A stretch of 64,000 nucleotides of DNA from Microbacterium sp. SLBN-154 (GCF_006715565.1 NZ_VFNL01000001.1:1364001-1428000); one strand, 5' to 3'. Positions 10,510 through 19,648 are shown, counted from the first letter of the stretch. A program made the numbers and translations. Notes: a model not told the origin generated them from the letters alone.

Positions 10510-11943
10510 TCAGGAGGCCGTCGGGCGACCGTACTCCTCGAGGAAGCGGAGCCACACCTCGCTCACCGTCGGATACGACGGCACCGCATGCCACAGCCGC
10601 GAGAGCGGCACCTCGCCGACGACGGCGATCGTGGCGGAGTGGAGGAGTTCGGCGACATCCGGGCCGACGAAGGTCGCTCCCACGAGCACCTCGCGCTCGG
10701 TGTCGATGATCGCGCGCGCTCGCCCGACGTAGTCGTCCGACACCGTCGATGCCCCCGCGACCCAGGACAGGTCGTAGTCGATGACCCGCACGGTCAGGCC
10801 CGCCTTCTCGGCGGCGGAGGCGGTGAGTCCGACCGACGCGACCTCGGGGTCGGTGAAGGTCACCTGCGGCACGGCGGCGTGATCGGCCGTCGCGACGTGG
10901 ACGCCCCAGGGCGCGTCGTCGACCGCAGCGCCCTTCGCGCGGGCGGCGATGACGTCGCCGGCGGCGCGCGCCTGGTACTTCCCCTGATGGGTGAGGAGGG
11001 CGCGGTGATTGACGTCGCCGACGGCGTAGAGCCAGTCGGTGCCGCGCACGAGCATCGTGTCGTCGACGTCGAGCCAGGAGCCGGCCTCGAGCTCGACGCT
11101 CTCCAGACCCAGGTCGGTGGTGCGCGGGACGCGGCCGGTGGCGACCAGCACGCGCTCGGCCGCGACCTCGGATCCGTCCGACAGCTCCAGGACGGCGAGC
11201 CCGTCGTCGGCGGCGCGGGCGCGCGTGACCTCGACGTTCGTCCGCACGTCGACCCCGAGCCCGCGAAGCGCCTCCTCGACCATCTCTCCCGCGAACGGCT
11301 CGGCGCCGCCGAGCAGCCCCGAACGAGCCACCAGCGTCACTTCTGTGCCGAAACCGGCGTGCGCGGTCGCCATCTCGGCGCCCACGACCCCGCCACCGAG
11401 GATCGTCAGGGATGCGGGAGGATGCTGCACCGCGGTCGCATCGCGACTCGTCCACGGTTCGACCTCGCGCAGCCCCGGGATGTCGGGAAGAAGCGCCGCC
11501 GAACCGGTGCAGACGGCCACCGCGTGTCGCGCGATGAGGATCGTGTCGATGCCCTCGTCGTCGGTCACCACGACGCGCTTCTCGCCGTCCAGGCGCGCGT
11601 GACCGCGGACGAGGTCGATCTTGGCCTTCTGGAGCCACTGCACCTGCGAGTCGTCGTTCCGCTCGTGGGTGATGCGGTCGCGGCGGCGCAGCACCGCGGA
11701 CACGTCGAGGTCTGCCGTCACCGCCTGCTTCGCGCCATCCACTGCCTTCGCCGCCCGCAGCGCCGCAGCACTTCGCAGCAGAGCCTTGGACGGCATGCAC
11801 GCCCAGTACGAGCACTCGCCGCCGACGAGCTCGGCTTCGACGATGGCGGTCTTCATGCCCCCCTGCACCGCGCGGTCGGCGACGTTCTCGCCCACCGCCC
11901 CGGCGCCGATGACCACGACGTCGTACTCACGGGTGATGTCCAT
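10510..11943 (-). CDS. Group-I pyridine nucleotide-disulfide oxidoreductase (dihydrolipoamide-dehydrogenase-like)
   Basis: 477 aa. FAD-binding GxGxxG (VVVIGAGAVGEN) at the N-terminus, redox pair Cys-44/Cys-49 in GGECSYWACMPSKAL, an NAD(P) Rossmann fold (ILGGGVVGAEMA) and a C-terminal dimerisation domain. In true E3 enzymes the C-terminal base is His in HPTxSE; here the motif reads SYPTVSE with Tyr-457, so I do not call it lpd. It is probably an NAD(P)H:quinone or other disulfide reductase of unknown substrate. No lipoyl enzyme genes are nearby. The start at 11943 gives the family N-terminus. Confidence 0.85.
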   Translation of the reverse strand: MDITREYDVVVIGAGAVGENVADRAVQGGMKTAIVEAELVGGECSYWACMPSKALLRSAAALRAAKAVDGAKQAVTADLDVSAVLRRRDRITHERNDDSQVQWLQKAKIDLVRGHARLDGEKRVVVTDDEGIDTILIARHAVAVCTGSAALLPDIPGLREVEPWTSRDATAVQHPPASLTILGGGVVGAEMATAHAGFGTEVTLVARSGLLGGAEPFAGEMVEEALRGLGVDVRTNVEVTRARAADDGLAVLELSDGSEVAAERVLVATGRVPRTTDLGLESVELEAGSWLDVDDTMLVRGTDWLYAVGDVNHRALLTHQGKYQARAAGDVIAARAKGAAVDDAPWGVHVATADHAAVPQVTFTDPEVASVGLTASAAEKAGLTVRVIDYDLSWVAGASTVSDDYVGRARAIIDTEREVLVGATFVGPDVAELLHSATIAVVGEVPLSRLWHAVPSYPTVSEVWLRFLEEYGRPTAS

Positions 11944-12177
11944 GGACCCGACCCTAACGCCGCGCACCCGCGCGCGGCGAGGTTGCGGGTCCTCCCCTCG
12001 AGCCACGGGCGTCGGAGATTCGCGCGTAGTTCGGAGCGTCCAGCGCGTTCACCCCGAAGATCGCCGCATTCTCCGAAGTTCGGGAGGAGTGCGGCCAAGG
12101 CGGGCAGGAGGGGTCGGCCAGGCGGCGAGGAGGGGCGCTGGGCGGAGGGGAGCCGCGCGGAGGGGTTGCGCGCAGGA

Positions 12178-12212
12178 CTAAACCGCTTTAGGGTTGCACT
12201 TAACCGGTTTAG
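12178..12212. promoter_or_regulatory. Pair of LacI-type operators upstream of the lacI-family gene
   Basis: Two 14-bp palindromes with the LacI-family central CG: CTAAACCGCTTTAG (12178-12191) and CTTAACCGGTTTAG (12199-12212). Their centres are 21 bp apart, two helical turns, as expected for cooperative binding on one face. The adjacent LacI-family regulator probably represses its own operon here. The rest of the 299-bp space (11944-12177) is G-rich low-complexity sequence without a gene. Confidence 0.7.
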
Positions 12213-12242
12213 AACCCGGTTCACGACACGAAGAGGTGACGG

Positions 12243-13265
12243 ATGACGCAGCACGCCCGCCCCACCATCGCCGACGTCGCACGACGTGCGGGGGTCAGCA
12301 AGGGCCTCGTCTCGTTCGCCCTCAACGGTCGTGCCGGAGTCGCCCCCGACACGCGGGACCGCATCCTCTCCGCCGCCGCCGAGCTCGGCTGGAGCCCGAA
12401 CCTCCGTGCCCGCTCCCTCAGCGTCGGCCGCGCCTTCGCCTGCGGCCTGGTGATCGGGCGCAGCCCCGATGTCATCGCCGCCGATCCGTTCTTCCCCTCG
12501 TTCATCGCCGGAGTCGAGGACGAGTTCTCGGTGTCGGGCCAGGTCCTCGTGCTCGCCGCGGCGACTCCTGGCCGTCAGGAGGCCGAGACCTACCGGGGCC
12601 TCGCCGCCGACCGACGCGTGGACGGCGTCATCCTCTCCGACCTCCGCGCCGGTGACGAGCGCATCGCGCTCATCAGCGAGCTCGGTCTTGCCGCCGTGAC
12701 CCTCGGTGTCCCCGACGTGGCGAGCCCCTTCACCTCGATCTCGGTCGACGACGGCGCAGGCATCCGCCTCGCCGTCGACCACCTCGCCGACCTGGGGCAC
12801 ACCGACATCGCCCATGCGGCCGGTCCCTTCTCGATGCTCCACGGCCGGCACCGTGCGGCGGCGTTCGAAGACGCGGCGGCGGCCCGCGGCATCCGCTCCC
12901 GCACCGTCGAGACCGACTTCAGCGCGGCAGACGGCGCCCGCGTCACGGAAGAGCTGCTGGATGCCGCCACGCCGCCGACCGCGATCGTGTACTCCAACGA
13001 CAACATGGCCATCGCCGGCCTGGGGGTCGCCCAGCGGCGAGGCCTCGACGTGCCGCGCGACCTGTCGATCACCGGCTTCGACGACATCGAGATCGGTCGT
13101 CACGTCCACCCCGCCATCACGAGCGTCTCCACCGACGCCCGCGGATGGGGCGCGGCGGCGGCGCAGGCGCTGCTCGAAGCCATCGCCGGCGCCGAGGCCG
13201 GCGCGATCGACCTCCCCGACCCCCGGCTCGTCGTGCGCGCCTCCACCGGCGCGCCGCGCGGCTGA
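12243..13265 (+). CDS. LacI-family transcriptional regulator of a glycan-utilisation operon
   Basis: 340 aa. The helix-turn-helix plus hinge helix is at residues 8-55 (TIADVARRAGVSKGLVSFAL, ILSAAAELGW), followed by a periplasmic-binding-like sensor domain with SITGFDDIEIG near residue 275. It is the first gene of an operon with an ABC importer, a GH130 enzyme and a secreted protein. Two LacI-type palindromes lie 31-65 nt upstream, so autoregulation by a sugar effector is likely. AAGAGGTGAC provides a ribosome binding site. Confidence 0.92.
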   Translation: MTQHARPTIADVARRAGVSKGLVSFALNGRAGVAPDTRDRILSAAAELGWSPNLRARSLSVGRAFACGLVIGRSPDVIAADPFFPSFIAGVEDEFSVSGQVLVLAAATPGRQEAETYRGLAADRRVDGVILSDLRAGDERIALISELGLAAVTLGVPDVASPFTSISVDDGAGIRLAVDHLADLGHTDIAHAAGPFSMLHGRHRAAAFEDAAAARGIRSRTVETDFSAADGARVTEELLDAATPPTAIVYSNDNMAIAGLGVAQRRGLDVPRDLSITGFDDIEIGRHVHPAITSVSTDARGWGAAAAQALLEAIAGAEAGAIDLPDPRLVVRASTGAPRG

Positions 13266-13306
13266 CACCACCCGCGGGCACCGCCCGCACGCACAAGGAG
13301 ATGAAC

Positions 13307-14596
13307 ATGCGACGACGCATCATTCCCGTGGCGGGAGCCGCCGCGGCCATCCTCGCCCTGAGCGCCTGCAGCGGCGGCAGCGGCGGCGGCGGCGCCGGCG
13401 GCATGGACAGCCGCGGCGACATCACGATCTGGTACTCCAACAACGAAGCCGAGATCGCCTGGGCCGAGCAGATGGTCGAGGCGTGGAACGCCGAGAACGC
13501 CGACGAGCAGATCACCGCTCAGGAGATCCCCGCCGGGTCGTCCAGCGAAGAGGTCATCAGCGCGGCCATCACCGCCGGCAACGCCCCCTGCCTGATCTTC
13601 AACACCTCGCCCGCGGCGGTGCCGGAGTTCCAGCGCCAGGGAGGGCTGGTCGACCTCACCGAGTTCGAAGACGGCGAGGACTACATCACCGAGCGCTCGG
13701 GCGACCTCGCAGAGCAGTACCGCTCGGAGGACGGCGGCTTCTACCAGATGCCGTGGAAGAGCAACCCCGTGATGATCTTCTACAACAAGGCGCTCTTCGC
13801 CGAGGCCGGACTCGACCCTGAGAACCCGTCCCTGTCGACCTACGACGAGTTCCTCGAGACGTCCCGCACCCTCAGCGAGGCGGGCGTGGCCGAGTACGCC
13901 ATCAACCCCGCACCGACGAGCGAGTTCTTCCAGTCGTGGTTCGACTTCTACCCGCTCTATGCCGCAGAAACCGGTGGTACCCAGTTGGTCGAGGACGGGG
14001 CCGCGACCTTCGACAGCCCCGAGGGCGAAGCGGTCGCCGACTTCTGGCGCACCCTCTACGCCGAGGGCTTGGCCGGCCAGGAGCAGTACCAGGGCGACGC
14101 GTTCGCGGACGGCTACGCCGCCATGGCGATCGTCGGCCCGTGGGCCATCTCGGTCTACGGCGACACCGTGGAGTGGGGCTCGGTTCCGGTCCCGACGTCC
14201 GGTGGCACCGCGCCCGACGAGACCTGGACCTTCAGCGACGCCAAGAACGTCGGCCTCTTCACCGCCTGTGAGAACAAGGGCACCGCGTGGGACGTGCTGA
14301 AGTTCGCCACCAGCGAGGAGCAGGACGGACTGTGGCTCGAGGCCACGGGCCAGATGCCGCTGCGCCAGGACCTCACCGGCACCTACCCCGACTACTTCGC
14401 GGCGAACCCCGCCTACGAGCAGTTCGGCGACCAGGCCTCGCGCACCGTCGAGGTGCCGAACGTGCCGAACTCGGTCGAGATCTGGCAGACGTTCCGCGAC
14501 GGATACTCCGAGGCGGTGATCTTCGGCGAGGGTGAGATCCCCGCGTTCCTCTCCGGCACCGCGACCGAGGTCGACGACCTGGCGGCGGGAGACTGA
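13307..14596 (+). CDS. Sugar ABC transporter substrate-binding lipoprotein
   Basis: 429 aa. Lipoprotein signal with lipobox LSAC (about residue 18) and a Gly/Ser linker, then a family-1 extracellular solute-binding fold with DITIWYSNNEAEIAWAEQM at the mature N-terminus and WPW-like features such as AIVGPWAISVYG. Two ATGs exist, at 13301 and 13307; AAGGAG ends at 13300, so only the second is well spaced. It feeds the two permeases immediately downstream. The operon has no ATPase gene; the importer probably uses a shared MsiK-type ATPase, as is common in actinobacteria. Confidence 0.9.
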   Translation: MRRRIIPVAGAAAAILALSACSGGSGGGGAGGMDSRGDITIWYSNNEAEIAWAEQMVEAWNAENADEQITAQEIPAGSSSEEVISAAITAGNAPCLIFNTSPAAVPEFQRQGGLVDLTEFEDGEDYITERSGDLAEQYRSEDGGFYQMPWKSNPVMIFYNKALFAEAGLDPENPSLSTYDEFLETSRTLSEAGVAEYAINPAPTSEFFQSWFDFYPLYAAETGGTQLVEDGAATFDSPEGEAVADFWRTLYAEGLAGQEQYQGDAFADGYAAMAIVGPWAISVYGDTVEWGSVPVPTSGGTAPDETWTFSDAKNVGLFTACENKGTAWDVLKFATSEEQDGLWLEATGQMPLRQDLTGTYPDYFAANPAYEQFGDQASRTVEVPNVPNSVEIWQTFRDGYSEAVIFGEGEIPAFLSGTATEVDDLAAGD

Positions 14597-14597
14597 G

Positions 14598-15584
14598 ATG
14601 ACCGTCTCCACCGGCACTCCCGGTCAGGGCGCCGACGCGCGCTTTGACCGGGAGGCGCCCGGACGGGACGGCGCACGAGGGTCTGAGCGACCGAAGGGGA
14701 TGCTGCGCCGCATCCTGGGTTCGCATCCGCTGGGCCTCGTCTTCGCCGCGCCGTATCTGATCTTCATCGGCGTCGTCTTCGCGTACCCGATCGTGTTCGC
14801 GGTGTGGATGTCGTTCCACGATTACTTCTTCGCCGCGCCCGGGGCGGTCGTGGACCGCCCGTTCGTCGGGTTCGACAACTACGTCACGGTGCTGAGCGAC
14901 CCCGACGTCTGGCGCTCGTTCGGCAACGTGGGGATCTTCCTCGTCATCAACGTGCCGCTGACGGTGGCGTTGTCGATGCTGCTCGCCACGGCGCTGGATC
15001 GCGTCGCGCGGGCGAAGACCTTCTTCCGCGTCGCCTACTACGTCCCCTACGTCACCGCGTCGGTGGCCGTGGTCGCGGTGTGGCTGTTCCTCTTCTCGGG
15101 TAACGGCCTGGTCAACAACATCCTCGGCCCGCTCGCGCCCGACCCGTCATGGCTGATCAACTCTGCGCTGGCGATGCCGACCATCGCCCTGTTCGTCACG
15201 TGGAAGGGACTGGGGTTCTACATCCTGCTCTACCTCGCGGCGCTGCAGAACGTGCCCCGCGAGCTCTACGAGTCGGTGTCGATGGACGGCGGCGGCCGCA
15301 TCCGGCAGTTCTTCTCCGTCACGGTGCCGAGCGTGCGCCCGGCCACCCTCCTCGTGGTGCTGCTGGCGACCATCACCGGGGCGAACCTCTTCACCGAGCC
15401 CTACCTGCTCACCGGCGGGGGCGGACCCAACGGCGCGTCCACCTCCCCGGTGCTCCTGATCTACCAGCGCGGCATCGAGCAGGGGAACCCCGACATCGCC
15501 GCGGCGATCGGGGTCATCCTCATCATCTTCGTGCTGGTCATCGCGGCGCTCCAGCGCCGCTTCGTGGGAGGGGAGGACCGATGA
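14598..15584 (+). CDS. Sugar ABC transporter permease (MalF-like)
   Basis: 328 aa with six predicted helices after an Arg/Gly-rich cytosolic N-terminus of about 35 residues. The cytoplasmic EAA loop ELYESVSMDGGGRIRQFFSVTVPSVRP docks the ATPase. The ATG at 14598 follows the substrate-binding gene's stop by 1 nt; the stop overlaps the next permease start by ATGA. Works with the neighbouring substrate-binding protein and second permease as one importer. Confidence 0.92.
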   Translation: MTVSTGTPGQGADARFDREAPGRDGARGSERPKGMLRRILGSHPLGLVFAAPYLIFIGVVFAYPIVFAVWMSFHDYFFAAPGAVVDRPFVGFDNYVTVLSDPDVWRSFGNVGIFLVINVPLTVALSMLLATALDRVARAKTFFRVAYYVPYVTASVAVVAVWLFLFSGNGLVNNILGPLAPDPSWLINSALAMPTIALFVTWKGLGFYILLYLAALQNVPRELYESVSMDGGGRIRQFFSVTVPSVRPATLLVVLLATITGANLFTEPYLLTGGGGPNGASTSPVLLIYQRGIEQGNPDIAAAIGVILIIFVLVIAALQRRFVGGEDR

Positions 15585-16420
15585 AACGCGCACTCGGCAG
15601 TTCCGCCGCGATGTACGTCGTGCTCAGCCTCGGCGCGCTGGCGTTCCTCTTCCCCTTCTACTACATGGTGATCGGGTCGCTGCAGACGACGGTCGATCCG
15701 TCGCCAAGTGGAGCATTCCCCGACCCCGGCAACCTCACGCTCGACAACTACGGCGCCATCAACGCGCGGATCGACCTGCTGCAGGGCCTGGCGAACTCGG
15801 GCATCTTCACCGGCGGTGTGATCCTCGGCACCGTGGTGTTCGGCGTGCTCGCCGGGTACGCCCTGGCGGTGCTGCACTGGCGGGGGAGGAGCGCCACCTT
15901 CTCGCTCGTGCTGCTGGTGCAGGTCATCCCGTTCCAGCTGCTGATGATCCCGCTCTACGTGATGATCGCCCGGGATTACGGGCTCGCCGACTCCTACGCC
16001 GGCATGATCCTGCCGTTCTTCATCAACTCCACCGCCATCATCATCTTCCGTCAGTACTTCCTGCAGCTTCCCAAAGAGCTCTTCGACGCCGCCCGCATCG
16101 ACGGCGCCGGTGAGCTGCGGCTGCTGTGGAACGTCGCGCTGCCGCTCGTGCGCCCGGCGCTCCTGACGGTGGTGCTGCTGACCTTCATCGGCCCGTGGAA
16201 CGAGTTCCTCTGGCCCTTCCTCATCACCAAGGAGGCCTCCATGCAACCCCTCGCGGTGTCGCTGGCGAACTTCCTGTCGAACATCGCTGCGTCCACCGCC
16301 AACCCGTTCGGCGCGACCCTCGCGGGCGCCGTCGTCCTGGCCGCGCCCGCCGTCGCGCTGTTCCTCGTCTTCCAGCGCTACTTCACCAGCAACGACCTCG
16401 GATCCGGAGTGAAAGGATGA
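15581..16420 (+). CDS. Sugar ABC transporter permease (MalG-like)
   Basis: 279 aa, six hydrophobic segments. The EAA motif is ELFDAARIDGAGELRLLWNVALPLVRP, and the GPWNEFLWPFLI segment is typical of MalG-type permeases. Start ATG overlaps the stop of the preceding permease (ATGA), so the pair is translationally coupled. GGAGGGGAGG upstream is the ribosome binding site. Confidence 0.93.
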   Translation: MKRALGSSAAMYVVLSLGALAFLFPFYYMVIGSLQTTVDPSPSGAFPDPGNLTLDNYGAINARIDLLQGLANSGIFTGGVILGTVVFGVLAGYALAVLHWRGRSATFSLVLLVQVIPFQLLMIPLYVMIARDYGLADSYAGMILPFFINSTAIIIFRQYFLQLPKELFDAARIDGAGELRLLWNVALPLVRPALLTVVLLTFIGPWNEFLWPFLITKEASMQPLAVSLANFLSNIAASTANPFGATLAGAVVLAAPAVALFLVFQRYFTSNDLGSGVKG

Positions 16421-17505
16421 CCATGACATCCCCCCTGACCACCGTTCCCTATCGGATGACCCGCGTCGGCGTCGTGATGACACCGACCCCCGGCGACCCG
16501 CAGGAGGCCGAGGGGGTGCTGAACCCCGCCTCGGGTCGCAGCCCGGACGGCACCCTCTACCTCCTGCCCCGGCTCGTCGCCGAGGGCAACGTCTCACGGG
16601 TCGGCCTCGCCCGCGTCGTGCTCGACGACGGCGTGCCGGCGGGAGTCGAGCGCGAGGGTGTCGTGCTCGAGCCCGACCGCGGGTGGGAGCGGGGAGCCGA
16701 CAACGCCGGCGTCGAAGACCCCAGGGTCACCTGGATCGAGACCCTCGGGCTGCACGTGATGACCTATGTCGCCTACGGTCCGCTCGGGCCCCGGACCGCG
16801 CTCGCGGTCTCGCCCGACCTCCGTCAGTGGCGCCGCCTGGGTCCCGCGCTGTTCCGGTACGACGACGCGCTCGACATGGACCTGAACCTGTTCCACAACA
16901 AAGACACCGTGTTCTTCCCCGAGCCGGTGTCCGCACCCGACGGCACGCTCAGCCTCGCCGTGCTCCACCGCCCCATGTGGGATCTCGGTGAGACCAGGCC
17001 CGGCCAGGGCGTGCGGGTGCCCGCCGGTGTCACCGACGAGCGCCAGTCGATCTGGATCAGCTACGTCCCCCTCGATGCGGTGCGCGAAGACATCGCGAAC
17101 CTCGTGCTGTGGGAGCAGCACCGCTTCGTCGCGGGGCCGGAGTTCGCGTTCGAGGAGGTCAAGATCGGCGGCGGCCCGCCGCCGCTGCGCGTGCCCGAGG
17201 GGTGGCTGGTGCTCCACCACGGGGTGACGGGCGTCATCGACAACGCCTTCTCCCAGCAGCAGAAGGTCAACTACGCCGCCGGGGCGCTGCTGCTCGACGC
17301 CGACGACCCCAGCCGGGTCATCGCCCGCACCCCCGAGCCGCTCCTGCGGCCCGAGACCGACGACGAGCGCAGCGGCATCGTGCCGAACGTCGTCTTCCCC
17401 ACCGCGATCGAGGAGATCGACGGACGCCATTTCGTCTTCTACGGCATGGCCGACTCCAAGATCGGCGTCGCGCTGCTGGAGCGCACCGACGCACCGACGC
17501 ACTGA
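16417..17505 (+). CDS. Glycoside hydrolase family 130 protein (beta-mannoside phosphorylase/hydrolase type)
   Basis: 362 aa, no signal peptide, so cytoplasmic. The five-bladed beta-propeller pattern of GH130 is seen in GVLNPASG (33-40), NAGVEDPRV (residues 96-104), then TALAVSPDLRQWRRLG and LNLFHNKDTVFFPEPV. GH130 enzymes mostly phosphorolyse, and some hydrolyse, beta-1,4- or beta-1,2-mannosides. Here it would process a disaccharide brought in by the upstream importer. ATG at 16417 overlaps the permease stop (ATGA); ATG at 16423 is an equally good start. Exact linkage specificity cannot be read from sequence. Confidence 0.85.
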   Translation: MTMTSPLTTVPYRMTRVGVVMTPTPGDPQEAEGVLNPASGRSPDGTLYLLPRLVAEGNVSRVGLARVVLDDGVPAGVEREGVVLEPDRGWERGADNAGVEDPRVTWIETLGLHVMTYVAYGPLGPRTALAVSPDLRQWRRLGPALFRYDDALDMDLNLFHNKDTVFFPEPVSAPDGTLSLAVLHRPMWDLGETRPGQGVRVPAGVTDERQSIWISYVPLDAVREDIANLVLWEQHRFVAGPEFAFEEVKIGGGPPPLRVPEGWLVLHHGVTGVIDNAFSQQQKVNYAAGALLLDADDPSRVIARTPEPLLRPETDDERSGIVPNVVFPTAIEEIDGRHFVFYGMADSKIGVALLERTDAPTH

Positions 17506-17526
17506 CCGACTGAGAAGGAGAAGCAC

Positions 17527-19566
17527 ATGAACACGCACGCACGACGAGGTGCGCGCTGGGCCGTCGCCGGCGCCGCCGTGGTGGCGTTGACCGTGGGGCT
17601 CGTGAGCCCCGCGGCAGCCTCCGCGCCGGCTCCGTCCGGGGTCGCGCCCGCGGCATCCGTCCCCTCCGCGCCGCTGACGAACCTCGCGCACCTGGACTTC
17701 CTGCTCGACCAGGCGACCCCGCCCGCGGACGTCGAAGGGCACACCACCTACAGGCTGGCCGAGGAGCCCGCCCTGACCTTCCCCTGGACCTACGCCGACG
17801 CCCGGGGCGGCGGCACGTTCGAGCGGGTCGGCGGCGGGCCCCTCGACCCCGAGACCGGGTACTGGGGGCAGGGGGCGTACAACGCCGACGACATCTCCCG
17901 CGCCGCGGTGGTCTACCTCCGGCACTTCGAGCAGACGGGCGACGAGGCGAGCGCCGACAAGGCCTACGAGCTTCTGCGGGGGCTCACCTACATGCAGACC
18001 GTGACCGGCCCGAACGCCGGGAACGTCGTGCTGTGGATGCAGCCCGACGGCACCCTGAACCCCTCGGCCGAGCCGATCGAGCTCCCCGACCCGTCGGACT
18101 CGGGCGCCAGCTACTGGCTGGCCCGCACGATCTGGGCGCTCGGCGAGGGCTACGCCGCCTTCGCCGACGTCGACCCCGCGTTCGCGTCCTTCCTCGACGA
18201 GCGGCTCGATCTCGCTCTCCAGGCCCTCGACCGGCAGGTGCTCTCGCGCTACGGCGAGTGGACCGAATCCGACGGACTGCGCGTTCCGGCGTGGCTGATC
18301 GTCGACGGAGCGGATGCCTCGGCCGAGGCCGTGATCGGACTCGCGGCGCGGGTGGCCGCCGGACCCGACGCGCCCGCGGCGCGCGACGCGCTGGCGAAGC
18401 TCGCCGAGGGCATCGCGGCGATGTCGGCCGGTGACGAGAAGTCGTGGCCGTACGGCGCGGTGCTCCCGTGGGCGCAGTCGCGGAGCATGTGGCACGCGTG
18501 GGCGTCGCAGATGCCGGCGGCTCTCGCTGTGGCATCCGACGTCCTCGACGACCCGTCGCTGCTCGAACCCGCCGTGGCCGACACCGCCGTCTTCACCCCG
18601 ACGCTGCTGACCGCCGGCGGGGCGGACAACGGCTGGTTCCCCAGCCCCACCGACCGGGTGCAGATCGCGTACGGTGTCGACTCGCGCGTGCAGTCGCTGC
18701 TGTCGGTGGCGGATGCCACGGGCTCTGCCGGTCTCGAGGGTCTCGCGGGCCTGCAGGCGGCGTGGTACTTCGGTGCGAACCGGGCGGGGGAGCCGATGTA
18801 CGACGCCGCGACCGGTGTCACCTACGACGGGCTCCAGCCCGACGGCTCCATCAACCGCAACAGCGGTGCAGAAAGTGCCATCCACGGCCTGCTGACGATG
18901 CTCGCCCTCGATGCGCACCCCGCCGTCGCGGCGCGCGCCACGGCGCTGACGACCGTCAGCGTGCAGGACGGGCTGCGTGTCGTCGAAGCCGAGGCCGCCG
19001 TGACCACCGACGGCACCGTCACCACCCCCGAGTCGTGGACGGGCGAGTCGAGCTGGTCGGGTGACGCCCTGACGCTCGCCTCGGGGGAGGAGGCGACCTG
19101 GGATGTCGGTCCCGCAGACACGCGGCGCTGGCTCGAGCCGGTCGTGTGGTCCGACCCCGGCGAGACGTCGAGGTCGACCTGGCGGTCGGGCGGGCAGCTC
19201 ACGGTGACAGGACCCGCGCAGGGCATCTCGCCGACAGCGGGCGTGCTGCTGCCGTATGCGTTGACCGCCCCGCTGTCGGCGAACCGTGACGAGGTCAGCG
19301 TGAAAGCCCTCAGCGGTGAGCTGATGCTCGACGCGATCCTCGTGCGCCCGTGGCTGTCGCGACTCGTGCTCGAGGGAGACGGTGCGCGCACCGAGCTCGT
19401 GCAGTCGACCGCGACCGGCACGCAGCGAGCGACCCTCGGCGCCGACGGGGTCGAGTCGACGATCCGCGTCTTCGACGAGACCGGAGAGCTCGTGCGCACC
19501 ACCTCGGTGACGGGCGAGACGCGCGTCGTCGTCCCGCGCGGGGGGTTCGCGCTCGCCGAGGGCTGA
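17527..19566 (+). CDS. Large secreted protein of unrecognised family, possible (alpha/alpha)-barrel glycan-active enzyme
   Basis: 679 aa. A signal peptide (Arg-rich start, then AVVALTVGLVSPAAASA) with no lipobox or cell-wall anchor indicates secretion. Residues about 50-480 are helix-rich with repeated Trp/Tyr/Gly motifs (YWGQGAYNADDISRAA, SYWLARTIWALGEGYAAF, NSGAESAIHGLLTM), the look of an (alpha/alpha)6 toroid as found in several hydrolases and lyases. The last ~190 residues are beta-rich and start with RVVEAEAAVTTDG, reminiscent of a carbohydrate-binding module. It is the last gene of the LacI/ABC/GH130 operon, 21 nt after GH130. I cannot name a family; a role in releasing the imported glycan is inference from position. 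Confidence 0.6.
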   Translation: MNTHARRGARWAVAGAAVVALTVGLVSPAAASAPAPSGVAPAASVPSAPLTNLAHLDFLLDQATPPADVEGHTTYRLAEEPALTFPWTYADARGGGTFERVGGGPLDPETGYWGQGAYNADDISRAAVVYLRHFEQTGDEASADKAYELLRGLTYMQTVTGPNAGNVVLWMQPDGTLNPSAEPIELPDPSDSGASYWLARTIWALGEGYAAFADVDPAFASFLDERLDLALQALDRQVLSRYGEWTESDGLRVPAWLIVDGADASAEAVIGLAARVAAGPDAPAARDALAKLAEGIAAMSAGDEKSWPYGAVLPWAQSRSMWHAWASQMPAALAVASDVLDDPSLLEPAVADTAVFTPTLLTAGGADNGWFPSPTDRVQIAYGVDSRVQSLLSVADATGSAGLEGLAGLQAAWYFGANRAGEPMYDAATGVTYDGLQPDGSINRNSGAESAIHGLLTMLALDAHPAVAARATALTTVSVQDGLRVVEAEAAVTTDGTVTTPESWTGESSWSGDALTLASGEEATWDVGPADTRRWLEPVVWSDPGETSRSTWRSGGQLTVTGPAQGISPTAGVLLPYALTAPLSANRDEVSVKALSGELMLDAILVRPWLSRLVLEGDGARTELVQSTATGTQRATLGADGVESTIRVFDETGELVRTTSVTGETRVVVPRGGFALAEG

Positions 19567-19577
19567 GTCCGGAACAC

Positions 19578-19614
19578 ACACGGGGGTGGGTGCCAGGGGC
19601 ACCCACCCCCGTGT
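19578..19614 (+). terminator. Perfect 17-bp hairpin closing the GH130 operon
   Basis: ACACGGGGGTGGGTGCC (19578-19594) and its exact complement (19598-19614) enclose a 3-nt loop, 11 nt after the secreted-protein stop. There is no T-tract, as is common for actinobacterial terminators. It probably also separates the operon from the repair genes that follow. Confidence 0.75.
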
Positions 19615-19648
19615 CCGATTTCCGCCGGAACCTGTCCCCCGAGCGTGA

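Noticed and set aside
8297..11815. 1172-codon open frame on the minus strand
   Set aside because: It runs antisense through purN, purH and part of the flavoprotein gene, all with intact motifs. Its translation is Arg/Gly/Asp/His-rich without family features, as expected of a frame kept open by high third-position GC.
10510..11943. Calling the flavoprotein mycothione reductase
   Set aside because: The disulfide motif (GGECSYWACMPSKAL) and the SYPTVSE end do not match the mycothione-reductase pattern that I know.
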